This document shows, one piece after another, positions 15,651 through 22,827 of a stretch of DNA of 32,517 nucleotides. Made by a program: the position numbers and the translations under genes. The stretch lies in the IMG/VR virus record IMGVR_UViG_3300044954_000346, positions 1 through 32,517 of that record. The stretch is one strand, 5' to 3'. The notes beneath the pieces are model-generated. The model searched no databases. It worked only from the letters and a program-made list of their open reading frames with translations, and was not told where the DNA came from. The DNA is from a virus. The number at the start of each line of letters is the position of its first letter. The first letter of the stretch is position 1.

Positions 15651-15681
15651 AAAAACCCACGCCGTTTAGACGTGGGTTTAG
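15651..15681 (-). terminator. Rho-independent terminator closing the cargo island
   Basis: On the minus strand, AAACCCACG-TCTAAACGG-CGTGGGTTTTT forms an 8-9 bp GC-rich stem followed by five T. It lies about 20 nt after the stop of the 169-aa secreted protein. Confidence 0.9.
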
Positions 15682-15700
15682 TTTGGAGTTAAATTATGAT

Positions 15701-16210
15701 TTACTTCTTAGTTGGAGCCTTGACTTCGGTCTTCTTGTGGTGATCAGCCGCGCCGATAGTGGGATACGGGACATCCACAGATACAAATGGCAGAGTAACT
15801 CCGAGGCCATTCTTAATCCGAATATTAAACCACTTATCCTTATTGACGGAACCCAAAAGATTCACCTTGGGTAAATCCTGTCCGACCTTAACGGGCCCCA
15901 ACGTAACAGAACTGCTATTACCGACCGTTACGTTAAGTTGCTTGGGACCGATTGAGGCACTACCTAACTTAGCCTCGGCATTTACGAAGGGAATAGTTAC
16001 TCCAACGCCCCCGTTAATACTCGCGGCGAGAACCCCGTTGCCTTTGTTTGCATCTGAACCAATCTTAACGATTGGGAGACTTTGTTCAGCAATAACAATG
16101 GGGGACAAATCCACTTTGTTATTTTGCCCGACCGCTACATTTCCGGCGAAAGCCGAAGTGGTAACGATTAATGATGTGAGTGCGACTGATGTCTTGATGT
16201 TGTTTAGCAT
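15701..16210 (-). CDS. Secreted beta-rich protein, 169 aa
   Basis: The N-terminus MLNNIKTSVALTSLIVTTSAFAG is a clear Sec signal peptide with an AFA-G cleavage site. The mature part alternates valine, glycine and serine (SVTLGPVKVGQDLPKVNLLG) and repeats the phrase GVGVTIPFV / GLGVTLPFVSV twice about 75 residues apart. The halves may therefore be an internal duplication, as in beta-helical or barrel-like surface proteins. It ends with HHKKTEVKAPTKK, a His/Lys tail. It is the last gene of the cargo island, before the terminator. A signal peptide is odd for a phage structural gene and links it to the secreted cargo upstream. Confidence 0.75.
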   Translation of the reverse strand: MLNNIKTSVALTSLIVTTSAFAGNVAVGQNNKVDLSPIVIAEQSLPIVKIGSDANKGNGVLAASINGGVGVTIPFVNAEAKLGSASIGPKQLNVTVGNSSSVTLGPVKVGQDLPKVNLLGSVNKDKWFNIRIKNGLGVTLPFVSVDVPYPTIGAADHHKKTEVKAPTKK

Positions 16211-16251
16211 ACAAACAAATTATACAACACTAGACTAAAAAATGCAAATAT

Positions 16252-16356
16252 TTATGCAATTAAAATATTGAAGACGATAAAAGAAATTAGAATAAACCAC
16301 CCTAATACGCTAATTTTCTTATTTTCCGATTGGATTATGTAAGGAAGATTATTCAT
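16252..16356 (-). CDS. 34-aa single-pass membrane peptide
   Basis: ATG 16356 is 1 nt after the DUF1501 stop (TAA T ATG), so translation is probably coupled. The peptide reads MNNLPYIIQSENKKISVLGW followed by the membrane-spanning FILISFIVFNILIA, and ends at TAA 16252. It is too short to classify. The same pattern, a tiny membrane protein beside a DUF1501 gene, is seen at 17727-17918 and 22219-22515, suggesting a shared role, perhaps anchoring or export. A holin-like role is possible but unsupported. Confidence 0.6.
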   Translation of the reverse strand: MNNLPYIIQSENKKISVLGWFILISFIVFNILIA

Positions 16357-16357
16357 A

Positions 16358-17746
16358 TTAAGCTATAATATTTTTGGCGACTTCTCCGTGAACATCGGTC
16401 AAACGGAAATCTCTTCCGCTATAACGATAAGTGAGCTTAGTGTGATCGAAGCCCATTAAATGAAGGACGGTAGCGTGTAAATCATGGACGTGCATTCTGT
16501 CTTTTATGACGTTGCCGCCAATCTCATCCGTCTCGCCATATACAGTTCCGCCCTTAACTCCGCCACCAATCAAGACAGAGCTGAAAGCGCGACTCCAGTG
16601 AGAGCGTCCGAAACCATATTGACCGCCAGTGCCATCGCGAGAAGGAGTTCTTCCAAATTCTCCGCTAAGAATAATCAAGGTAGAATCAAGCATTCCTTTA
16701 TTCTTAAGATCTTGAATTAAAGCAGCAATTGGACCATCAACTTGATCTGCGGCGCCCTTTAGAGAGCGGCTGATTTCGTTATGGTTATCCCAGCCACCGG
16801 TCCAAACCTGAACGAAGCGAACACCCTTTTCCACTAGGCGACGAGCCACTAGCATTTGCTTACCCTGAGTAGTCATTCCGTACATTTCGCGCACATTTTG
16901 AGGCTCTTTAGTAATATCAAAAACGTCAGTAGCTTCAGTCTGCATTTTGAACGCTAATTCGAAAGACTCAATTCTCGAATCGAGCGCGGCTTCATTGTTT
17001 AATTTCTTATTATGAGCTTGATTAATTTTATTTAAAAGCTCTAATTGTTTCTTCTGCTCTTCAAGAGTAAGATTTTGGTTATTGATATTCTGAATCATTT
17101 GAGAAACAGAATTCAAAGAAGTGTTAATGCTGGTACCTTGATAAATCCCGGGAAGGAATGAAGCGCCCCAGTTCTTGGCGTCTCCATTACCCCCGGGACG
17201 TAAAGAAATAAAAGCGGGAAGATTTTGATTTATAGAACCTAAACCATAAGAAATCCAACTGCCAAGTGAAGGACGAATAAATCTGAAATTACCAGTATTC
17301 ATTATCAATGTAGCAACTTCATGCGCCGGAACATCCGTTACCATTGACCGAATAACTGCCGCGCTATCAATATGCTCTGCCGTTTTAGCGAAAGCATCGC
17401 TTACTTCGATTCCAGACTTTCCATATTTATTAAACTTAAAAGGAGAGCCACAGGCCAAACCGTTCATATTTGGCAATTTTTCTCCATCGATTTTGTTGAG
17501 GAGAGGTTTTGGATCCCAAGTATCCAAGTGAGATTGACCGCCGCCGAAGAAAATGTGAATTACCCTCTTTGCCTTGACTGGAAAATGTGGCTCCTTTACA
17601 GAAAGAGAACCCGCTAGAGACTCTGTCTGAAGCAGCTGCATTAGGCCCAGCGCCCCCATCCCCATCCCAAACTTATTTAGGAAGCCCCTGCGAGTCAAAA
17701 ATAAATTTTCTTCATTTAAATTATTGTTATCGCAGTAGTTTCTCAT
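16358..17746 (-). CDS. DUF1501 sulfatase-like protein with Tat-like leader
   Basis: The product is 462 aa from ATG 17746; an in-frame upstream extension exists but overlaps the preceding gene more. The N-terminus has TRRGFLNKFGMGMGALGL, a twin-arginine-type leader (R19, R20). DUF1501 landmarks follow in order: KAKRVIHIFFGGGQSHLDTW (~58-77), RSMVTDVPAHEVATLIMNTG, FVQVWTGGWDNHNEI, LIILSGEFGRTPSRDGTGGQ and HVHDLHATVLHLMGFDHTKL, ending YRYSGRDFRLTDVHGEV. The His/Asp/Glu positions fit the alkaline-phosphatase/sulfatase superfamily, but the substrate of DUF1501 is not established. The length is normal and no lesion is seen. It follows the PSD1 gene through one small membrane gene, the pairing common in Planctomycetes and Verrucomicrobia. 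Confidence 0.95.
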   Translation of the reverse strand: MRNYCDNNNLNEENLFLTRRGFLNKFGMGMGALGLMQLLQTESLAGSLSVKEPHFPVKAKRVIHIFFGGGQSHLDTWDPKPLLNKIDGEKLPNMNGLACGSPFKFNKYGKSGIEVSDAFAKTAEHIDSAAVIRSMVTDVPAHEVATLIMNTGNFRFIRPSLGSWISYGLGSINQNLPAFISLRPGGNGDAKNWGASFLPGIYQGTSINTSLNSVSQMIQNINNQNLTLEEQKKQLELLNKINQAHNKKLNNEAALDSRIESFELAFKMQTEATDVFDITKEPQNVREMYGMTTQGKQMLVARRLVEKGVRFVQVWTGGWDNHNEISRSLKGAADQVDGPIAALIQDLKNKGMLDSTLIILSGEFGRTPSRDGTGGQYGFGRSHWSRAFSSVLIGGGVKGGTVYGETDEIGGNVIKDRMHVHDLHATVLHLMGFDHTKLTYRYSGRDFRLTDVHGEVAKNIIA

Positions 17747-17918
17747 TTTTTTTCTTTCTATTCTTCTTTTTATTATTACAGACACATTCCTTTTTGTAGG
17801 ACGGAGGTTGAGCGGGAAAATCCATAAAGTCGTAAATTACCCAACTGACAACTAATAAAGTAACTCCAATAATTAATAACAATTCAACGTTATCGGTCAT
17901 AAGGTTTCCAAAAAACAT
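17727..17918 (-). CDS. Small membrane protein between PSD1 and DUF1501
   Basis: From ATG 17918 the product is 63 aa: MFFGNLMTDNVELLLIIGVT leads into a membrane span (LLLIIGVTLLVVSWVIYDFM), then a Pro-containing linker, a CVC pair and a very basic tail (NNKKKNRKKKNEKLLR). A second ATG at 17900 is possible and would leave the GTGTAA motif 18 nt upstream. It starts 14 nt after the PSD1 stop and overlaps the DUF1501 start by 20 nt. The arrangement (small hydrophobic N-terminus, short Cys pair) resembles the CcoQ/CcoN-adjacent small subunits of cytochrome systems, but that resemblance is weak. Confidence 0.65.
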   Translation of the reverse strand: MFFGNLMTDNVELLLIIGVTLLVVSWVIYDFMDFPAQPPSYKKECVCNNKKKNRKKKNEKLLR

Positions 17919-17923
17919 TACAC
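17918..17923 (-). promoter_or_regulatory. GTGTAA junction motif, site 6
   Basis: Here the motif overlaps a start codon (GTGTAATG), 9 nt after the PSD1 stop. If the ATG at 17900 is the real start, the spacer becomes 18 nt like the other sites. Confidence 0.35.
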
Positions 17924-17932
17924 TTATTATTT

Positions 17933-20752
17933 TTAATTTACGAATACCATTTCGTTGCCCATCATTAAAATATGAGCAAATTTTTCCCAAGGAGAGACCT
18001 TGTTTGGTTCGGTCTTAACGGAACTAATATAAGCTAAGGCTGTTTGTATTTCTTCTTGGTTTGGAATTCTCTGATAAATAATATCATAAAGAAAAATAAC
18101 TCGCGCATTATCATTATTCAAAATTTGGAATTCTGGTCTTGAAACTACATTCTTAATTTGCTCGTAAATGATTGGACTATTCATCAAGAATAATGCCTGC
18201 TTAGGGACAGTCGTCTCGAAGCGTCTGCCATTCGTCATGTCTGGATTGGCAAAATCGAATGTCGAAAATAAATCATTCAAATTTCTTCTGTCTATTAAAC
18301 CGTATATAGTTCTGCGGGTAGAATAATGACCGTCTTCTCTGACCAGTAGGTTGTCTGGTTTGCCGCCAATAGATTTATCTAATTTTCCGCCAATGGCTAA
18401 GATAGTGTCTCTTAAAGCCTCGAACTCCAGTCTGAGGATATTCATCTTCCAAAGGAATTTATTATCTGGATCTATTACAGAATAGGCTGCATTATGTAAT
18501 GAAGATTGCTGATACGTTGCGCTCGTCATTATTAACTTATGCATCTTCTTTTGCGACCAGCCCTCCTCAACAAATGTAGAAGCAAGCCAATTCAAAAGCT
18601 CTGGATGAGTTGGTCTTTCCCCTTGCGTACCAAAATCATCTGGAGTCGCAACGATGCCCTTGCCAAAATGATGCTGCCAAATTCTATTAACTATAGTTCT
18701 TGGGGTAAGCGGGTTGTTGGGGTCTATGATTGCCTGCGCCAGCTCTAATCTACCACTTCCGTTCGTGAAGGGCTTTTCCGTTTTATCAATTAGCTCCAAA
18801 AATCTTCTAGGAACTTCTGCGCCCAATGTCTTTGGATCTCCTTTCACAAAGACTTTAGAGTTTTCCGCGACTACATCAGAAACTACCATCGCCCTAGCGG
18901 GTGCTCCATCGTGATTACCTTCTAATTCGAGAAGTTTATTTTCCCTGTTACTAATTTCATTATTAAATCTCATCATCTTCTGGTTATTTTCAAGAAATCT
19001 TTGGAAGTTTGTCTTATCAATGTCGAGCGGCCCAGAAACAAATACGGCCCTTCTAAACTCTTCAGCGTCCGAATTAGGTAACTCCGTCGCTTGCGGGCTC
19101 TTTGCTTTTAAAATTCTCCACTGCTTATCCGCTTCAATTAGGGCGTATTGATAAGCTGCGGCAACCCCAAGAAATGAAGTAGTAAATTGAGGAGTTAAAT
19201 ACCCCTTAATAAATCCGTTTGGTTCCATCTCGGAAAGATTTTTGCTATATTGAGCAAAATCATTAGGTTTTGTTTGTAAAGCTAAAATAAGTGGCCCCCA
19301 CACCAATTCACTCACAGCTTTTTTCTTCTTAGCTTCCTTTTCACCTTTCGCGCCAACCTTTAACCCTTTGAGGAGATTTTCTTTCGGCAAAAGAAATCGC
19401 GACCATTTTTGTAAAAGTTGTTCGTTTACTTGATTCTCTCTTATATAATTTTGCCTTTTGCTTTCGCTAATCATCTTGAGGTCATATAATGACGAAAGTA
19501 CTTTTATGGTATTAGTTTTATAATTAAAGAAGGCGTTATTATAATTAGTAGTAATAAATAACTTCAATTGGGCTTCAAGTTTTTCCTTTTCTTTTAGGTA
19601 TTCAGAATAATCTTTTTGAGGGGGGATATAAATAATTGGCTTATCTTTGGGTTCGATTATGCTATTAAATACTCCATGTAAAGCATAATAATCTTTCGTT
19701 GAAATCGGGTCGAATTTATGATCGTGACAGCGAGCGCAAGAGACAGTCAAGGACATGAACCCCTTGGAGATGGCGTCGATTCTATCATCAATAATATCAT
19801 TCTTGTCATTGTTCCTTTTGCCCACGGTTAAGAAACCAACTCCCGCCACGGTCCAGTTGTTTGTTTTTTCTTTTAATTGATCTCCGGCAATCTGCTCTAG
19901 AACAAAACGGTTAAATGGCTTATCTTGGTTGAAAGAACCAATTACATAATCACGATAAGCCCACGCGTAAGGATAAGTGGTTTCGTTTCTCCGCTGCGGA
20001 TTTCCACTAGTATCTGAATATCTAGCTATATCAAGCCAATGGCGGCCCCACTTCTCTCCATAATGAGGAGAGCTTAACAGTCTATCAATAATTTTTTCAA
20101 AAGCATTAGAGGAGTCGTCTTTTAAGAAGTTTTGGATTTCTACTTCTGATGGAGGCAAACCAGTTAAATCAAAGGTAGCTCTTCTTATTAAAGTTCTTTT
20201 ATCCGTAGGGTTAGAAGGGCTTAATCTATTTTGTTCAAGTTTGCTGGCGATAAAATTATCTATGGGATTTTTCACCCAAGTATCAAAGGAGGTTCTTGGC
20301 GTCGCTGGCTTTGAAATCGGTTGAAAGCTCCAATGAGTTTTAGCTAATTCATCTAACTTGCCATAACTTTTACTAACTCCCCCCACCCTTGGATCGGGTG
20401 CCCCCATTTTAATCCAAATATAAAAATCTTGAACTACATTATCTGGAAGCTTTTTGCCCTGTGGAGGCATCTGAATGTCTGGATCTTTGTAAGTTAAAGC
20501 CTTGTAAAGCAAGCTCTCTTCCGGCTTACCAACAATTATCGAAGGGCCAGTCTCTCCGCCTTTTAATAGGTTGGCTTTATTATCAAGTAATAATTTGCCT
20601 TTAACTTTTTCTGATTGTGAACTATGGCATTTATAACAATCATTTACTAAAACGGGGCGAATTTTCTCTTCGAAGAACTTAACTTGATCTAAAGTTAACT
20701 GTTGTCCAAAACAATTAAAACTAATCAATAAAATAAAAAAAATATTCTTCAT
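17933..20752 (-). CDS. PSCyt1-PSCyt2-PSD1 (DUF1549/DUF1553) haem-binding secreted protein
   Basis: The product is 939 aa. It begins with a signal peptide (MKNIFFILLISFNCFG). The PSCyt1 domain (~25-125) has the c-type haem motif C39-Y-K-C42-H43 and PDIQMPPQG, with M95 the likely axial ligand. PSCyt2/DUF1549 (~140-360) shows HWSFQPISKP, RRATFDLTGLPPS, YGEKWGRHWLDIARYSDTSG and a second CARCH motif (C339, C342, H343) followed by DHKFDPI. PSD1/DUF1553 (~640-900) shows NPLTPRTIVNRIWQHHFGKG, DFGTQGERPTHPELLNWLA and RRTIYGLIDRRNLNDLFSTF. Length and domain order are normal and no frameshift is seen. The family is abundant in Planctomycetes and Verrucomicrobia, encoded beside DUF1501, and of unproven biochemical role. 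It requires host cytochrome c maturation. Confidence 0.96.
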   Translation of the reverse strand: MKNIFFILLISFNCFGQQLTLDQVKFFEEKIRPVLVNDCYKCHSSQSEKVKGKLLLDNKANLLKGGETGPSIIVGKPEESLLYKALTYKDPDIQMPPQGKKLPDNVVQDFYIWIKMGAPDPRVGGVSKSYGKLDELAKTHWSFQPISKPATPRTSFDTWVKNPIDNFIASKLEQNRLSPSNPTDKRTLIRRATFDLTGLPPSEVEIQNFLKDDSSNAFEKIIDRLLSSPHYGEKWGRHWLDIARYSDTSGNPQRRNETTYPYAWAYRDYVIGSFNQDKPFNRFVLEQIAGDQLKEKTNNWTVAGVGFLTVGKRNNDKNDIIDDRIDAISKGFMSLTVSCARCHDHKFDPISTKDYYALHGVFNSIIEPKDKPIIYIPPQKDYSEYLKEKEKLEAQLKLFITTNYNNAFFNYKTNTIKVLSSLYDLKMISESKRQNYIRENQVNEQLLQKWSRFLLPKENLLKGLKVGAKGEKEAKKKKAVSELVWGPLILALQTKPNDFAQYSKNLSEMEPNGFIKGYLTPQFTTSFLGVAAAYQYALIEADKQWRILKAKSPQATELPNSDAEEFRRAVFVSGPLDIDKTNFQRFLENNQKMMRFNNEISNRENKLLELEGNHDGAPARAMVVSDVVAENSKVFVKGDPKTLGAEVPRRFLELIDKTEKPFTNGSGRLELAQAIIDPNNPLTPRTIVNRIWQHHFGKGIVATPDDFGTQGERPTHPELLNWLASTFVEEGWSQKKMHKLIMTSATYQQSSLHNAAYSVIDPDNKFLWKMNILRLEFEALRDTILAIGGKLDKSIGGKPDNLLVREDGHYSTRRTIYGLIDRRNLNDLFSTFDFANPDMTNGRRFETTVPKQALFLMNSPIIYEQIKNVVSRPEFQILNNDNARVIFLYDIIYQRIPNQEEIQTALAYISSVKTEPNKVSPWEKFAHILMMGNEMVFVN

Positions 20753-20772
20753 AATTAAAAATAAGGAATAAT

Positions 20773-20854
20773 TTAAGTATTCATACCTCCATACCCTTGA
20801 TTCGCGCCATTCATCCTTCCTCTAGCGTTACTTAAGAAGCCCATTATTATAGCC
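20773..20854 (-). pseudogene. Out-of-frame extension of the Gly/Asn/Met-rich protein
   Basis: Past the stop of the 262-aa gene, a different frame continues the same composition: MGFLSNARGRMNGANQGYGG then MNT and TAA at 20773. It looks like the original C-terminus detached by a single-base frameshift (or a sequencing error) near 20850. Confidence 0.45.
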
Positions 20855-21616
20855 GCCCATGCCGCCATAATTATAGAATTGACCATTCATTCCCCACGCG
20901 GGGGAAGATTGATATATATTGCCGCCGTTAGGGATATTATTATAGCTGCCCATGCCATAGTTTGGATTTCCATATGCTCCTCCTTGTTGATTAAAATTAA
21001 GTTGAGAATTATAACCACCACCCACGTCGCCCATCTGACTACCATAATTACCCATGTTAAATCCCCCCATATTCATTCTACCCATTCCACCATTCATGCC
21101 CATTGCGCCCATTGGGTTCATTGAATAATCCCTTTGTGCTCTTGCCCCCATTCTATATTCTCTTAGTAAACTTTCGTATGGATTAACCATTTGCCAGCCA
21201 GAATTTCTCCAAATCGTATTGTTTAGATTCTCTATTCCTATTGCGGTCTGAAGCGCTGCCCCCCCCATCCCGATTTGAGGATTTTGTTGGGGAGGTTGGC
21301 TTACTGGCGGAGCGGGGGCGGGCAGCTGAATGGCGGGCCGAACTACGGGTTGATTATTTACGGGTTGATTTTGTTGAGGGGGCGCATTTGTAGATTGAGC
21401 CACATTAAACCTTGCACCGAACGATCTATCCCACCAAGCTTTCCACGCCGAAGCCATGCTGTCTCTATTGGAAGAGATTATCGCTTGCCAAGAATTTTTA
21501 TCTCTAAGATTTAATCTTGAGTAATTAAAAACGGGCGGGATATTAGTAGAAATCAAATTTGTTTGCTGCCCCCAAGAAATGAAGACGGCAAACAAAAATG
21601 TTAAAATATACCGCAT
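20828..21616 (-). CDS. Secreted Gly/Asn/Met-rich low-complexity protein
   Basis: The product is 262 aa. MRYILTFLFAVFISWGQQTN is a Sec signal peptide ending in the GQQ type also seen in the PSD1 protein. Residues ~40-75 are a short folded piece with many Trp (SWQAIISSNRDSMASAWKAW). A Pro/Gln linker follows, and residues ~155-262 are Gly/Asn/Met/Tyr-rich (MNMGGFNMGNYGSQMGD), resembling surface-coat or adhesive proteins. A good Shine-Dalgarno (GAGGTGGGATAA) precedes ATG 21616. It lies 76 nt before the PSD1 gene. The family is not recognised. The C-terminus may be frameshifted, because the composition continues in another frame. Confidence 0.72.
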   Translation of the reverse strand: MRYILTFLFAVFISWGQQTNLISTNIPPVFNYSRLNLRDKNSWQAIISSNRDSMASAWKAWWDRSFGARFNVAQSTNAPPQQNQPVNNQPVVRPAIQLPAPAPPVSQPPQQNPQIGMGGAALQTAIGIENLNNTIWRNSGWQMVNPYESLLREYRMGARAQRDYSMNPMGAMGMNGGMGRMNMGGFNMGNYGSQMGDVGGGYNSQLNFNQQGGAYGNPNYGMGSYNNIPNGGNIYQSSPAWGMNGQFYNYGGMGGYNNGLLK

Positions 21617-21626
21617 TTATCCCACC

Positions 21627-21947
21627 TCAGTTTGAAGAGATTGGAGGCCGCGTATTTTGTGCGGCGCCTCCAGAAGTAGCGTTGACTGTAGGGCGGCGCA
21701 AACCTACTCTGATTACGCTTCTACTTGCGGCTGGTCGACTAGCGATAGCCCCAAAAGAATTAGCCGCAGAAGTGGCTGAAAAGCCTCGAGGGCTTATAGA
21801 TTTCGAAACGTGTTCAATTCTCTTGGCGGTCCCAGCCCCCTCTCTCGGAGCTAGTTTCTCACTGATGGATTGTCCAGATAATTTACCAACAAATAAAAAA
21901 GAGAAGCTTGCTAGTAATACGATTATTGATTTTGTTATGTTTTTCAT
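21627..21947 (-). CDS. Short secreted basic protein, 106 aa
   Basis: MKNITKSIIVLLASFSFLFVGKLSGQ is a Sec signal peptide. The mature ~80 residues are basic, Ser/Ala/Arg-rich and low in order (FSATSAANSFGAIASRPAAS), ending TRPPISSN. I recognise no domain. ATG 21947 lies 4 nt after the end of the DUF1501 remnant and the stop lies 10 nt before the next ATG, so the gene sits inside the same transcript. It may be a co-secreted partner of the Gly/Asn/Met-rich protein. Confidence 0.65.
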   Translation of the reverse strand: MKNITKSIIVLLASFSFLFVGKLSGQSISEKLAPREGAGTAKRIEHVSKSISPRGFSATSAANSFGAIASRPAASRSVIRVGLRRPTVNATSGGAAQNTRPPISSN

Positions 21948-21951
21948 GATT

Positions 21952-22232
21952 TTATATTAAGAGTTTAGTTTCTATGTCTGTGTTGTCAACTAATCTGATT
22001 GGACGGCCGCCCGAAGCTAGTGATTCTCCTCTAGGATCGATTCCTATTAAATGATATATCGTGGAAGCATATTTGTCAAGAGTTAATAGCTCTAAATTAC
22101 ATTCTTGGCTTTCCCTTCTTTACTCAGCACTGAAGCTCTTTCCGCTTTTAGAATCTGAGGTAAAAAAATACCTAAGAACGAAAGTAATCCAACCCCTATG
22201 AAGCCCTTTCTTGATAAATTAAGTTTTTGCAT
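21952..22232 (-). pseudogene. Internally deleted DUF1501 gene (N- and C-terminal ends only)
   Basis: From ATG 22232 the frame reads MQKLNLSRKGFIGVGLLSFL then a leader-like segment and KAKNVI before TAG. This is the leader and first strand of a DUF1501 protein (compare KAKRVIHIFF in the intact copy). Shifted by one base, the next frame reads LELLTLDKYASTIYHLIGID, then PRGESLASGGRPIRLVDN and ends at TAA 21952. This matches the C-terminal block of the other common DUF1501 subtype (xDxYATIYHxLGIDPxxxxxxxxGRPIxLVD). About 350 central codons with the catalytic region are gone. The remnant is not a copy of the intact DUF1501 here, since its C-terminus belongs to a different subtype. Confidence 0.85.
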
Positions 22233-22515
22233 AGATTTTTGATTTGTTTTCTTTTTCTAGCTCTTTCAATAATTCGTCTATTGCTTCTTTTTGTTTTTTT
22301 ATTAAATCATTTTGTCTATCTATGGTTTCTTTGTTTGACTGCCGCTCTTTCATTAAAATATATCTTTCGGTCTCAGATTTTTTTAATTTATATCTATATC
22401 CAGAATCCATTACTCCAACTACAAAAATAAGAACAATCCCGAACAGAAAAATAAAAAAAGACTGATCCTTACAAAGATCATCCCAAAAGTCTTTTATTCT
22501 CTTTAGAATATCCAT
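22219..22515 (-). CDS. Membrane protein with coiled coil (spanin-like topology)
   Basis: The product is 98 aa. A short N-terminal amphipathic stretch (MDILKRIKDFWDDLCKDQS) leads into one membrane span (FFIFLFGIVLIFVVGVMDSG), then a ~50-residue charged coiled coil (NDLIKKQKEAIDELLKELEK). An N-terminal anchor with a coiled coil outside is the layout of phage inner-membrane spanins (Rz), but no partner lipoprotein is seen nearby, so this is only one option. Its end overlaps the start of the DUF1501 remnant by 14 nt, the same coupling seen at the intact DUF1501, so it may belong to the cargo. The start ATG 22515 has no clear Shine-Dalgarno. Confidence 0.65.
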   Translation of the reverse strand: MDILKRIKDFWDDLCKDQSFFIFLFGIVLIFVVGVMDSGYRYKLKKSETERYILMKERQSNKETIDRQNDLIKKQKEAIDELLKELEKENKSKIYAKT

Positions 22516-22553
22516 TTCGAGAAAAAGAAAAAAATATTCTTCCTATGTAAATC

Positions 22554-22559
22554 TTACAC
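22554..22559 (-). promoter_or_regulatory. GTGTAA junction motif, site 7
   Basis: It lies in the gap after the 22600 terminator, 38 nt before the ATG of the membrane/coiled-coil gene, the first gene of the cargo island. A promoter is needed here if the terminator works. Confidence 0.45.
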
Positions 22560-22595
22560 GAGAAAAAAGTTAAATTAAGATTAAATTTTAAACTA

Positions 22596-22620
22596 AAAAG
22601 GGGACCCACTTGGGTCCCCA
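22596..22620 (-). terminator. Rho-independent terminator before the cargo island
   Basis: On the minus strand, GGGGACCC-AAG-TGGGTCCCC is followed by TTTT: a GC-rich stem of about eight pairs. It is 17 nt after the stop of the 50-aa gene. The flanking A-tract means it could act on both strands. Confidence 0.85.
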
Positions 22621-22636
22621 TTGATTTTCGCTTTGC

Positions 22637-22789
22637 CTACTCATCTTTTTTATTCAAGGCCTCCATAACAACATTTACGGCCTTGTCTACCGTTTGATGT
22701 TCTTGGTATGAAAGCTTGGTTTGCCTAACCAAACTTACAAGCAAGTTAAAGGCTTCTGCGGTGGTCATTTGAGGCGTATTTTGTTCCAT
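22637..22789 (-). CDS. Small conserved-looking protein, 50 aa
   Basis: ATG 22789 to TAG 22637 reads MEQNTPQMTTAEAFNLLVSL then a helical remainder ending VVMEALNKKDE. It is a compact two-helix acidic protein with no membrane segment. It lies between the fibre-like gene and a terminator. The function is not recognised. A real gene is supported by the terminator just after it, the clean ATG, and the non-random amphipathic pattern. Confidence 0.65.
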   Translation of the reverse strand: MEQNTPQMTTAEAFNLLVSLVRQTKLSYQEHQTVDKAVNVVMEALNKKDE

Positions 22790-22827
22790 ATCAATTATAT
22801 TGACGAAGAAAAAAGTTTTCTATTTAA

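Noticed and set aside
16252-22515. Chimeric assembly placing host PSD1/DUF1501 genes in a phage contig
   Set aside because: Strand, AT content, gene packing, and the tandem motif and terminator pattern continue across both borders. Not excluded without reads, so a read check is listed.
22219-22515. Firm assignment of the membrane/coiled-coil protein as the phage Rz spanin
   Set aside because: The topology fits, but no outer-membrane lipoprotein partner, holin or endolysin is seen nearby, and it is coupled to the DUF1501 remnant.
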